Notes under the pieces: generated by a model | What the model saw: the letters and a program-made list of their open reading frames with translations, nothing else | Databases searched by the model: none | Told to the model about the DNA's origin: nothing | Translations under genes and position numbers: made by a program | Part shown: positions 11,598 to 22,253 of the stretch, piece by piece | How the letters are laid out: every line of letters starts with the position of its first letter | How positions within the stretch are numbered: position 1 is the first letter of the stretch | NCBI GenBank assembly: GCA_015179125.1 | Contig: WHVA01000299.1 | Coordinates: 62,001-126,000, forward strand | DNA length: 64,000 nucleotides | DNA from: Gautieria morchelliformis | Lineage: Eukaryota; Basidiomycota; Agaricomycetes; Gomphales; Gomphaceae | Reading direction: 5' to 3'

Positions 11598-11838
11598 ACG
11601 GTCACATGACTATCACATGACCTCAAAAACAGCTCAAAGTCACCTGATCATCCACAGTCACCTGACAATCACCTGACCTCATAGTCACCTGATTATCTAC
11701 AGTCACCTGACAATCACCTGACCTCAAAGTCACTTGATTATCTACGGTCACCTGACAATCACATGACACAGTCACATGACCTCAATCCAGCATGAAGTCA
11801 CATGACTTTCCTTCGTCACATGATAATCACATGAGCGT
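11598..11838. repeat. Tandem array of CACATG/CACCTG words in the LTR
   Basis: About twenty CACATG or CACCTG hexamers occur in roughly 240 bp, mostly as GTCACATGAC or TCACCTGAC, with a repeat period of about 45 bp. Each is an E-box (CANNTG), the target class of bHLH factors. The array sits about 200-400 bp upstream of the LTR TATA box, so an enhancer role is plausible but inferred. Confidence 0.7.
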
Positions 11839-12035
11839 GGGAGTTTCTTACATACTCTTAGCTTTACTGTCACAGAGCTGTGACTGTAACCCAATATAGC
11901 AATAGAACCTTCCACAGCCTTCCAATAGTTTCCAAACCTTTCCTGAAGCTTCTCTAAGCTTCCACAAGGTTCTTCACAGTAGTAGAAGCCTCTACAAGGT
12001 TCCTGGCAATAGTTACATAAGCTAGATGGATGCAG

Positions 12036-12043
12036 TATAAATA
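12036..12043 (+). promoter_or_regulatory. TATA box of the solo LTR
   Basis: A canonical TATAAATA, 600 bp inside the LTR and downstream of the CACNTG array. It would start transcription near 12065-12075, reading to the right into the second CSE1 fragment. Confidence 0.5.
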
Positions 12044-12914
12044 GCCTGCAGTTTTAGCAGTGAAGAAATCAATCATCTTTCACCCAAACCACTCATACCT
12101 TGAGTAACTGAAGTGTGACTTCAACACAGCCTTGTACCGAAGTACTGGCTCACTGACTTGGCTACAGTCTAAGATTGCAGCAACTCTGATTGGCTCTGAG
12201 AAGTACAAGAGTGCTCTATTTTAATTGCAGCAGGCTCTGACTAATCGCGCTGCGAACAGCAACATTACTAAGAGTAACTGATTAGTAATCCTGTACCATT
12301 AGACACCACTCTGAGCAGTGATCTAATAGACTTGGTTATTAGTTATTCAATTCACCCAATAGATTATTAACTTAACTCTGAGTTAAGTGGGTTAATAGCC
12401 TTTTGAGTAATTGATCTTTCTTGATCAATCAACGCACTACAGATATTAACCTAACTCAGGGTAAGTGAGTTAATATCCTACGTTTGTTGAGTTGGAAAAC
12501 CAGAAAAGCCACAAGAATAGTGACATACTTGAACTGAGGAAGAGTTCAAGCGCAGAACTATCTTTTCACGTCTTGGGGATTATTGTTGTCTTTAATTCAC
12601 TCGACCCGTGGTCCTAAGACTCTAGGTAGCTTTCCCCCTTAAAGTATCTGGACCCTTGGATGCCTATAAACATTCTTTGACCTCACAAAGTATTGCACAA
12701 TCTAAGAACTACACGTGTTCAGTTAAATCTCTATTGCTACACTTCCTGTACCAATACTGATTCTGATTGTTCACCGGAGTATAATTTCTTAATTGGGTTC
12801 TCCGTTAAAATAGTTTCGAAGCTTGCATGTGCTTGTAAAGTCAAATCTCTGATTGAACTTTAGAACTGTGTTTAACACCACAGTTTTACGTTTAGTTCAA
12901 CGGGTTCCAAAACA

Positions 12915-13274
12915 CCGGATCGGAGGCGGACACAACGGAGTGCATATCCACGTGGGTGTCCGAGGACCTGCAAGCGTTCAAAGCGGATCCGAGCGCGAAC
13001 TGGAAACGCAAAGACCATGCAATATACCTCCTTATGGCGATCGCTGCAAGGGGCTCTACGAACTTTCCGCAATTTTTATTATTACTTCGGTTCACTCATG
13101 GGTTGAATGCATGTCTGCACATGTGTATGTAGCAAGGTGTGACGTCGACGAATGCGCTGGTGTCGTGTACTGGTTTGCCGAAAATGTTCTGGGCGATCTG
13201 GAGGCCGCACAGGGAGCGTGCACCCCATCCTGCAGGTTGACGCTATACGGTACCTGTATACGTTCAGGAATCAG
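12915..13274 (+). pseudogene. CSE1: Exportin-2 (CSE1/CAS) central fragment, part 2
   Basis: This continues the fragment interrupted at 11433. It shows ADTTECISTWVSEDLQAF, WKRKDHAIYLLMAIAARGST, GVTSTNALV, FAENVLGDLEAAQGA and HPILQVDAIRYLYTFRNQ, all typical of CSE1 in the right order. The last three are in different frames, so at least two small indels lie between 13150 and 13235, in addition to the one in part 1. A probable intron lies near 13090-13133. Coding similarity stops at a GT donor at 13275. Nothing downstream resembles the C-terminal half of CSE1. Confidence 0.75.
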
Positions 13275-13339
13275 GTTTGTGACGGTGCAGTTTCTTCTTG
13301 TCAGGTGTCTACTTTAAGAATTTCTGGTGTGCGAACAAC

Positions 13340-13621
13340 GGGAATCAAGGCCTTCGAGTACTGAAATTCTCATGATAATTATGCTGAATATGTAGCTCCT
13401 ATGGCACGGAAACTAAGTGACAAAGCTAATGAAAATTCTACTGATCCAACCACTTAAATAATTTCATTGGTTTTTTCTATGGGATCAAGGCCTTCGAGCA
13501 CTGAAATTCTCATGATAATTACGTTGAATATGTAGTTCCTATGGCACAGAAACTAAGTGACAAAGCCACTGAAAACTTTACTGATCCAACCACTTAAATA
13601 TTTTCATTGTTTTTTTTCTAG
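13340..13621 (+). repeat. Two tandem copies of a 141-bp unit
   Basis: Units at 13340-13480 and 13481-13621 are equal in length and differ by roughly ten to fifteen substitutions. Each starts GGG(A)ATCAAGGCCTTCGAG and ends in a T-rich run. The unit begins right after the CSE1 fragment ends. It has no obvious coding function. Confidence 0.75.
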
Positions 13622-13749
13622 GAAACCTGGTAAGCCCAAATTTCATTGGTTTGTTTCAATGGGGGCTGTTTCAATGAGGTACCAACTGAAAACAGAAACC
13701 CCGTGGGTAAACCCACTAGGTTTCAATGGATTCACTATCCACAGTGAGG

Positions 13750-14080
13750 CTCGCCCATTCACGTGGGCTGTGCCTCGTCAGCGTCGACATCCTGAGGCAT
13801 GACGCGACTGAGTGCTCAAACAATCGCTGCACCAGGAGATTGTGTGCGTCTTACTAAAACGACCTTTGTATCGAGATGCCAGGTCTTTGGAGCGCGCTCG
13901 CTGCCACTCCCGTCCGCATCGTTGTCAAGTTGAACCATAGCAACAGCCGTCAGACCCTATACACGAGGCACGAGTGCTTGCGGCATGCGTGGCAGCTGTA
14001 GGCGACGTAACTCCGTCACAGGGCGTGTAGGCCAATGGTGGAGGCACTAGTAGCACGCCCATCCCATTGAAGGGGTGTCC
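13750..14080 (+). repeat. Dispersed repeat D, copy 2
   Basis: Diverged direct copy of 2566-2885; see that entry for the shared blocks. This copy has a few extra bases (for example near 13855 and 13930), so any coding frame in one copy is broken in the other. Confidence 0.7.
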
Positions 14081-14604
14081 ACTTCCAGCCCTCCTATTGT
14101 TATACTGTTCATCCTTGCTCTACATTTTCATTAGCTACGTCGCAGTTGCGGGGAACGCACGGAGCATGTCGTGCAGGAGGCCTGTCGAGTGGGAGTTCCT
14201 CATGCACCCGTTGTTCGTCGAGCATGCATACCCCCGCCTCGCACAGCTCGCCTCGAATGGACATGTCTGGCATCATAAGTCCAATATAGCAAGTGCCGCA
14301 GTGGCCGCGTACGCTCGGTGCACTCCATGATTAACGTCCCCCACAACATGATCGTCTAACATCAGCCGCGTATGGGAGGTCACCACCGAATCAACTATAT
14401 GCGCCAGTCCGCCCGTCCGACGTCTGTAGCTATGAGCTACAGCAGCGTTCTAATTCATGCGTACGTATTCACCTTTCCAGGAAATCAACAGAAATACACG
14501 TATGCCTCATCATGGGCCATAGCATACACCACACACACTATAAAAGTCACGCATCAAGAGGAGCTACCCTACGTACACTCCTGCCTTATCAAAACGCACG
14601 CGCG
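14081..14604. other. No supported gene
   Basis: The plus ORF 14067-14330 (87 aa) begins in repeat D with a hydrophobic stretch that could mimic a signal peptide, then reads RRPVEWEFLMHPLFVEHAYP. I do not recognise it, and the start lying in a repeat argues against a real gene. Confidence 0.3.
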
Positions 14605-15110
14605 GTTGCTCAACCTCACATGACGTATCTCCGAAAATATGTAATGCGATACATGGCCCGCCACCTCTCCTGCAAACGCCGCAATGTTGGAGCTCCACCC
14701 CGGGGAACAGATCTCCCGCTACCCTTTCTGCCTTCGCGTCTCGTTCGACCCTAGCCCTGATTGTGCTGGGCCACCACGTAGGCATGTGCATGTTGGCTGT
14801 GCGTCTACGAACGAATACCTTATCACGCACAGCGAAACAGCGCACGAGAGGGGACGACTCCATATCTGTGGGAAAACGGTTTGAGACGGGACGGGTGATT
14901 GAACGCTGAGCACTGCGCGAGGATTGGCGCCTCGACAGGGACCTCGAATTGCGGTGTTTGTGGGTGGGTGAGTGGGTACGGAAGTATTCGTTTCTGTTCC
15001 TGCCTTTGGCCAAGGGTGCTCCACATATCCCAGCAAGCAGCCATAGAGCAAGAGTGGGCACGGATGGGGTAGAAAGGGAGGGACATTCACACAAGACGAC
15101 CCACCCACTG
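14605..15110 (-). repeat. Dispersed repeat B, copy 2
   Basis: Reverse-orientation match to 1-500. Overlapping minus-strand ORFs here are the counterparts of the plus ORFs at 6-457 and are not genes. Confidence 0.7.
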
Positions 15111-15179
15111 CTATCAGGATCTTGGCCAGGGAATCTGGATCAAAGCCCCACCTACATTTTAAATATCGACGTGTTCGGC

Positions 15180-15345
15180 TGCGTTATCGTCTCGTATTGT
15201 TGTCACGTCGCGTCCTCTCATGCTGTGACCGTTGGTTTGCCGCCGTCCATCTCGGTCTGTCCTGTCATATATCGCCCCATCGCCCACTAACCCATAAATC
15301 ATAATACGGCAGGAACGACCGTAGGTGCCTCTGGCCCATCGCATG
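15180..15345 (+). repeat. Dispersed repeat A, copy 2
   Basis: Reverse-orientation match to 1200-1380. The 260 bp that follow, up to 15604, hold nothing I can identify. Confidence 0.6.
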
Positions 15346-15604
15346 TGATCCGTCTATCATGCGGTGCGGGTGCGGTGCACGCGTGTTGTCTGACACTGAC
15401 CTCCCCAAGGAAACTAGCGCCGTCCATATATTGTGTCTGTGTCATGCTCATGCTGCTCGTGATAGCTATAGAGTCAGGCGTCGATGTTGCATGTTGTCTT
15501 GGGTTGTTAGCGCTCGCCCTTGCCAACATTCCGATGTGACCATGTACGACGAAGCCTCAATTCGCTGAGAATCGCCAGGATCGGGTCGATAACGCTATGC
15601 AAGG

Positions 15605-17060
15605 AACCATTATGAAATTCGATGGAAATGTGCTGCTTATCTGGATAATGTTGCTTATATTTGACTGTGGACCCAACCAGGTTAGCTCGTTACCGGTGTT
15701 CTAAGGGAGCTGGGATTCTGATTCACGACAGCGGATGACTGCAAAATCATGCCAGAGGTCCAATACAGTATAGTCTTGTTAGGTGGTGTTCTCTCCATAC
15801 AAATATGTCATACCAAGTTAGAACTGCAAACACGTCGCAGATCACAGTAGCTTCCTGGCCACCGGGCTGCCTGGGCACAGCTCTATATAACCATCACAGA
15901 TCATACCCCGAGTGCACAATATCGCAGATACCATGCCATGGTGCTCCATTTGAAGTTCGATGGTCCCTTCTACGACCTTTTCTCATGTCGTACCGCCAAA
16001 ATGAGAATCGACGCGTGGCCCCGTACAGTATCCAGCAACATTGACATGAGCTGATACCTCTGCCGAGATCATCCAGCATCGCTATAGAATTACAGCCACA
16101 TACAGGGAGTTAAGCTGGCCAGGCTAGATCTCTGATATCATCACAATTCACTTCCTCTTCAACAACACACTAGGGAAGGGTCATCTTAATTTACAACAGT
16201 CAGCTTGTCGCAGTTGGTTTTCATGTGGTGTGGCGCTGACACAGCACTGAGTCGTCAATAGTGCCAAGTGTGCTTACATGCCGACAAGTTTTAAACGGAT
16301 CTTGGCGACGATGCCGCCCAGGCAAATCGTGTGTAATAACCAATGCCTGGTAAGAAGCCAGGGCTCAATTTCTCGCCCGAGCCAGGCTAACTATATCTGA
16401 TGCTTCGACGTTGTATTACTAACCTTAATTCTTTTACATCCAATGTTTGATCAGACCCTTCCGCCTTGTAATTGTACCATGTGCCGGCACTGATATAGGG
16501 TGCTATGAATATCTGTTGACCTGGCAGCACCCATGGCCATAATCTTATATAGACATCTTAGGCGGTCTGCTACTCCAACCCCCCATCGGTACGCAAAACC
16601 TAGTCCCTCGTCTGCATCCCAATTTCCTTCCTTGGACCATGGCTCAGACGGACGCCTCGGCTATTATCCAGATACTATCAGACAAGTACGTGCTTACTGC
16701 ATTGAGTGCGATGCAGAAGAACTTACCTGAACCAGCTTTGCGGTCAACTCTGTCTACTTCGCAGGCCTTGGTATGTGTACATTTCCCCTGCCTAATTCCA
16801 TGATTTCCATAGCTTGTTACACAGCACTGCTCATATATGACACTCTTCTCACACTGCCATCGGAGATCAGGCACATTGGGCGCAAGAACATCAAAATCGG
16901 CACCATCCTCTATATACTCGCTCGTTACCTGGCCTTCGTTGTGTTTCTTATTCCTATATATATCGATCTATCTAACATACCCCTTGAGGTGATCACCAAG
17001 GTTCTCATGTGTAACAACCCTACTGATTTGAATGAGGATCTAGTATGACTTTCATTCCTT
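15605..17060 (+). repeat. Segmental duplication, copy 1 (DUF6533 promoter and first exons)
   Basis: Matches 34010-35325 in the same orientation over about 1.3-1.45 kb, with moderate divergence. The match begins at TATGAAATTCGATGG, covers the upstream region and a TATATA-rich box, and runs to the end of exon 3 of the DUF6533 gene. The copies lie 18.4 kb apart. Confidence 0.75.
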
Positions 17061-18354
17061 ATGACGAAGCAACATAGTGACTCAAATGTTTGAAGAAAAT
17101 GTAATATTATAGTTCGCCTAAGTGATGCTTTCAATGTCCCTCCTGTGATTGGAGTACAGGGTGAGTGATAATACCCATATACTTTCAAATTAGAATTATT
17201 AACACAATTTACTTGTCTAGGCCTTCTGCTAGCTCGCACCTATGCTATCTCCTTTCAGAATAAAAGAGTTATGGCTGTTCTTGGGCTGCTTATTCTTGGT
17301 GCTATCATCGCTGAAGTGGTATGTGCCTGTCCAGACTTTATATAAATAACATATGTTCACTGCATTTGATATAGTATGGGTTTGTTTTGGACAACTGCAA
17401 TCCCACTGATTCACAACTTAATACATTCAATTTGTCAGTATGGACTAGGACTTTCTACCTATATTTATACTAAAAGATTCTCCAGGGGTAAGATATAGAG
17501 GCCTGGACTTTCCCAAACTGTGTCTGAATACCTTTGACAGTGGATACCATACAAAGTGTTACTGTAATCCTTTTTGACACTGGAGTTGTGCTAGTAACCA
17601 TCCTGAACTCAATTGAAACCTTGAAACTTTGGCAGAAAGGTGAAATCCAGGATCAGAAATCTCTCATTAGTCTAGTGATTTACCAAGGTGAGTATACAAC
17701 ATAGTGCTTACATGTGTGGATATATCACTAATCTACAGGTAAGGCTTTGTCAGATATGGGTATGGAATATTGTTCCTATGATATTTCATCTATCTGATTC
17801 ATATTCAGATTTGTGCTTACAATTACCTTGGCTAATACTGTCACACGCAAGGTATGGTTACTTATAAACCTATTGAGCTGCAGAGTTCACTTGGTGTTCT
17901 CTCTCAATATAGGTGTTAAGGGTATGTAAGGTATTGATAATGATAACAAAATGGCTAATATCAGCTCCTCGGTGATATAAAGTCAAGCCTTGGTGCCATC
18001 TTAGCCCCTTTACAGAACAGGTATATTTCTATCAAGTTAAGAAGAAAGACATGATAGTACTAACAATGTACATACAGCTTGTCAGTGATTATCATCTGCC
18101 GGTTCCATCTAACTCTCCAAGAGAGACACAGTCATCTTCACAGCCCCTCATTACCTACTCTTTCATTCTCCACCTTCCAAGCTGCCAGACAAAGTGTTCA
18201 CAATGCCATAGTGGCTGAATTTGGGAACCCACACTTGAGCCAGGCATTTAGTACTGAGACCTTGGAGCATGGTGTGCCTGTTCAGGAAAGCCAGCATGAA
18301 GAGGCTGGGCCTGCTGGGATAGAGTTGGATGAGTTTCCTTGGGCAACTGGATGA
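16639..18354 (+). CDS. DUF6533-domain membrane protein
   Basis: A multi-exon gene of the basidiomycete DUF6533 family, multi-pass membrane proteins of unknown function. Exon 1 is 16639-16685 (MAQTDASAIIQILSD), exon 2 16736-16770, and exon 3 starts at 16813, joined by introns of 50 and 42 bp. Exon 3 carries the signature CYTALLIYDTLLTLPSEIRH and KIGTILYILARY. Later exons give LLLARTYAISFQNKRVM (near 17225) and VLGLLILGAI, then an ILNSIETL..QKG segment, and a last exon (about 18079-18354) with SVIIICRFHLTLQE that ends LDEFPWATG, a family-typical tail. The phase between exon 3 (ending near 17045) and the next exon (near 17115) does not fit a simple GT..AG join, so a small lesion there is possible. 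A second, truncated copy lies at 34898. Confidence 0.7.
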
Positions 18355-18399
18355 TGCCCCGTATGGGATGTGGGTGCATGTGGGCATCATCCAAAAGCG

Positions 18400-19640
18400 G
18401 ATGTTTAGCCGAGGGGCTCGGCTAGGCGCGACAAGAGATTGGGATGAGCATTGCTTGAGAATGATATTGGGGATACCATCCTCTCCCGGGCCTTTGAATG
18501 GTTGTGCCTTGTCGATACAGTGCTGGATCTGGTGAGGGGCAGGGAGGGAGAACTTATAAGGGGGCGGCAGTGGGGTGGTGTCCTCTGGCAGGCTTGGGAG
18601 GGGTCCAAGGGCGAGGGGGAAAGAATATTTCTGTGAAGAAGGACAACTTGTCAGCATCTGACTGCAGCTCAGCAGTTACCTGGCCGTCCGGTTCCCTCTT
18701 GGCCAGGGTTGGGACCCGTGTCCAGGCACTGTCGGATGTTGGTTTTTTTTGCAAATTTCCCAGCTATCCAGACCTCTTTCTCACTCACTCCTTCTATCCA
18801 GGACTTCCCATGGGCCGAATTGGTCCCCTACAGAGCTGACACATACTTGTTTCAGGCATCATTAGAATGCTAGCTTCTTGTTATTCCATTGTGCGTTGAA
18901 CCTCACCCGAAATTCTTCCCTACACTTCCGTGCATAATCTTGGCGAAGCATGGAGAGCTCACAGGTCCACCACCTTTTTGCAAAGGGTGACACCCATGTT
19001 TGTGGTATGACGGAGGTGACAGTAACTTGGATTGTGGTGGTGAGCATGTCAACGAAGTTGTCCAATTCTTGGGCTGTGGACGGGAGAGCACCGGTGTGTG
19101 GCCCTAAGCAGGCAAGGTTTTCTGAGAGCTCTTTCCTGAATGTCTCCCAGTCTGCATTTCGGAAGTTTCTGCCGGTAGTCACGTGGCTCCAGAAGACTTC
19201 CAGGGTGAAGACCGTGTGGATGGGGAGATGATCTGCTAAAGGGAGCCAGTCATCTGGCGAGGCATCGCATGTGAGAAGCCGTGGGGAGAGGGTGGGGTCG
19301 CAGAAGAGAAGGTCGATTGTGGTCCAGGTAAGGTGGCTGTCGGATTGAAAGGTTTGTGTGCCAACGGGGAGTTGCAGTTTGAGGTGCTGTGGGCAAGAAA
19401 GAGCATGAGGAGGTCGGTGTTGCTGCAGCGGCATCTGCAGGCTTGGTTGGGACCCACCCATAGGGGATTGTGCTTATTGAAGTCCCCAGCCCAGATGACA
19501 GAGGTGTCGGGAGGTGTCGGGTTTTGGAAGAGCCAAGAGTGCAGGTGTATGAGGGGGAGGTCTGTGTTTGGGGGATTATATATGTTGTAGATGTCGATCT
19601 TCATGTCGCCAAGATGGAGCCAGAGTGCAGTTACAGCGTT
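18400..19640 (-). pseudogene. LINE fragment: APE endonuclease and start of RT
   Basis: The non-LTR part of the composite. The endonuclease frame runs from about 19640 to 19236 and continues in another frame at 19461-18862 (SDDWLPLADHLPIHT, then an RWWTCELSMLRQDY-type linker). A third frame, 18657-18400, starts the reverse transcriptase (SLPAPHQIQHCIDKA, GPGEDGIPNI). At least two frame changes lie between these blocks. The fragment lacks the catalytic part of the RT and its 3' end, which is unusual because LINE copies normally lose the 5' end. It is a different LINE family from the one at 40554-56304. Confidence 0.7.
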
Positions 19641-21396
19641 TGAGGGGATCATTATCTGTTTGAAAAGGTTTGAGGTTAGCTGGGAAAACCCATCAAAAAG
19701 GTGGAGCGGAATTGTTGTAATGTTGCGGGTCGGAAGCTTGTGCTTCAAAACAAAGTTGGAATGGAGGAAACAATGAGTCGAACCAGAGTCGATCAATGCA
19801 GTACAAGGAGGTGTGGCTATTGTGTCAGAGGTGAGTGCAGTTGAGAGGGAGTCAGAGGATGAAAGAGCGGATGTGTTGAGTCAAACCTCGTTAGTCACAC
19901 GAATGGGGTCGACACAGCACCACCCTGCACAGACTCTTCCCTCAGCTTGTGCAGAGGCCAGAGGGCTACTGCTTATTTTTTTGCATCCGTAGCGGGAGTC
20001 ACTTCAGATTTCTCTTCTGTCTTTGCTGCATGGCCCTTGGCCTTTGCAGCGGAAGCGGTTGCTTGGGTGCATTCATGAGCGACATGACCTCCTTTGCCAC
20101 AAAAGAGGCAAAGGTTGTTGTCCATACAACGCTGGCATTCTGCAGGGGTTAGTTTTCCATCCTTCCCAAGTGTGTGAGAAAGGTCGGGAGTGGTTTTCCA
20201 GGCGTTGGTGTTGGAACCAGAGGGCTGGTTGTTGCGAGGTGGGGGAGTGGCATTCCAGTTGCTGGAGTTGGAGCTGGAATTGTTGTTGTTGTTGTTCCGG
20301 TATTGCTATTTCCAGAACTGGTCTTCTTCTTGTCTTTATCGGACTTCTTGTCAGAAGACTTGTCGTGCTTGCTCTGGGTGGAAGTTTCACGAGTGATTTG
20401 GGAATGTCTTTCCCAGTAGCGTGCATCAATGGATTGGGCTATGTTGTGGAGGTCAGTTAGGGTGGCGGGTTTTCCAATGCGGGTGATTTCATCCTTGATG
20501 CGGGATGGCAGGCCCATGTAAAACTGTCGGTGGAGTGCGGCTTCTCCCCATTGGACTCAAGGAGTGAGCTGCTGGAAAGTTACAATTTATTTAGCTATCT
20601 TATGAGTGTCTTTCATACGAAGGTTATCAAGTTCATTTTCCACATTGGCTTCCATGTCAAAAGGTCCGAAGTTGTTGCGGAGTTCGGAAATGAAGTTGGG
20701 ATAGTCATTTGCCCAGTCGACGACGGCATAGGGATCCATAAGGGTGGGTTTGAAATAGTTGAGAGCTGTGCCCCTGAGGTAGGAAAGGGTATAGTTGACC
20801 TTTCTCTTGTCATTGGGAAAGGCATCAGGACAATCGAGGAAGTTGAGCTGAAGCTGAACCAAAAAAGGCTGAAGCTTCTTGGGGTCGGAACCATCGAATT
20901 GATCGGGCTCGCGAACCTTTGTCTTGGGGCGTGGACCTTGAGCCAGACACTGGAGGTGGCCAGCCAGCATGGCAATAGCCTGTGCAAGATCCAGAGCTGG
21001 AGCTGGTGGAACTGGGTTCGTGTTATTCGGAGGTGGAGGACTGCCTGGGGGACCACCGGGAGGACTGCTGTGAGGGTTGCCGGAAGGGGGTCCTGGTGGT
21101 GGAGGTGGAGGTGGTGCTGGGCATCAGAATGACACTGCTGTCTGTTCACCGCTGCTACTCGACAAGTTTCCGTCGTATCCAGGATTGTCAGGATTGAACA
21201 TCATTGATGTGCCCTGGCAGAAGATCGTCGGAGAGCTCATGGTCGGCTTGAGAGCTGCTGGAGGGTTCCGCGCGTCGTGGTGCTGCATATGTAAGATTTC
21301 CAGAATAAGAAAGAGCTTCGACAGCTCCTGAACAAGCTGAAGTAGCTGTGGTACAAGGAGGCATAGCGATAGTTATCGGGTGGGAATCAGATAATA

Positions 21397-22061
21397 CTGT
21401 TATGTTTTGAGATTTCCACAAGTCCGAACTAGAAAGGGCAACAGCTTCAACTTATATGTTGCACCCCCAATGAACTATTGTCCTAAGTATTTCAGATCGC
21501 GAGTTGGAAGTCGGAAAGTATCGAACTAAACAGAAGTCGGAACGTGAGTCGGAAACAGAGTCGAAAGGTGGAAGGCCGAAGGCAGAAGGTGGAGAGGCAG
21601 AGATCTTGCAAAACTTGCTGTGCTAAGAACAGGAGATAGAGCAAAGGAAATCATGTATCAAAGGCGATTATCTGATTTCAGAACAACAGCCATACATGAG
21701 GGGCTTTTATACAAAGAGCTGAGACAACATGTAAGCAAATTCCAGAGGGAGCAGAAGTTGGGTAGACATATGGGGTAATTAACTAATTGGGAACAAGGGG
21801 ACTACAAGGGGGGTTCAGGGTAGGGTAAAACAATGGCAAAAGAACAAGGGGTCGGAAAACATACCTGACAGAAAGAAACAACAAGACTACAAGGAGGGCC
21901 GGATGAATGGTCTTGCTGTGCAGCAAGGTGGGTCCAGTAGGTCTGAGTAATAGAGTTGAAAGAACAAAGGGATAAAACAAGGGGTGGAATGTCGGAAGTA
22001 TTGGAGGGTCGGGATGTGAGCGGAACTGAGTGTGGGAAGTTGGAAATACATGGTCATAACA
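21397..22061 (-). repeat. LTR, about 665 bp, of the composite element
   Basis: The plus-strand ends are TGTTATG and CATAACA, a perfect 7-bp inverted pair with the TG..CA rule. Gag begins about 65 bp downstream on the minus strand, so this is the 5' LTR. I found no second copy in the window. Confidence 0.6.
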
Positions 22062-22253
22062 AGCCTAAGTCCAGGATCACTTCTCTAGTAACCCAATCCT
22101 TGACTCTCCACCCTGAATCATTGCTGCAGCAATAAGGGTGATCAAACTTGCAGGAAAGCCCCTGTCAATTTGTGTAGAAATGCCAGAAGTTAAATTACTA
22201 TGATCGCAGGACATGCAGTATCTGTGTGTCAATGAGTATTTGACCTGGCAAAC

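Larger units (their letters stand above)
11434..12914. mobile_element. Solo LTR, 1,481 bp, inserted in CSE1
   Basis: The element starts TGTTAGGG and ends CAAAACA (TG..CA with TGTT/AACA mirrored ends) and is flanked by a perfect CCGGA duplication at 11429-11433 and 12915-12919. It has no coding frame. If it and one CCGGA are taken out in thought, the CSE1 frame runs straight across the site, which confirms the boundaries. It has a tandem CACNTG-rich block (about 11600-11840) and a TATAAATA at 12036-12043, as expected of an LTR promoter. The orientation is judged plus only from the TATA box. It looks whole for an LTR, and its sister LTR and internal part are gone. Confidence 0.85.
18400..22061 (-). 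mobile_element. Composite element: Ty3/gypsy LTR-gag-protease joined to LINE endonuclease-RT
   Basis: On the minus strand, in order: a 5' LTR (22061-21397); gag (about 21330-19970) with a proline-rich N-terminus, a capsid block with DQFDGSDPKKLQPF and a CCHC knuckle region; an aspartic protease start (DSGSTHCFLHSNF, about 19796-19690); then, in the same open frame, a LINE-type apurinic endonuclease (DIYNIYNPPNTD, WAGDFNKHNPLW) and, further left, the beginning of a LINE reverse transcriptase (GPGEDGIPNIILKQC near 18500). The gypsy reverse transcriptase, integrase and 3' LTR are absent, and the LINE part ends near 18400 with no poly(A). The element is broken overall, with several interruptions in the gag part. 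It abuts the 3' end of the DUF6533 gene. Confidence 0.65.

Noticed and set aside
11598-11838. CRISPR-like array in the repetitive CACNTG block.
   Set aside because: Repeats are short, degenerate and directly adjacent, with no spacer structure, and the host is a eukaryote.
19949-21331. Long plus-strand ORFs of up to 200 codons.
   Set aside because: They lie opposite the gag gene on the minus strand, whose capsid and knuckle motifs are recognisable. The plus frames are shadows.
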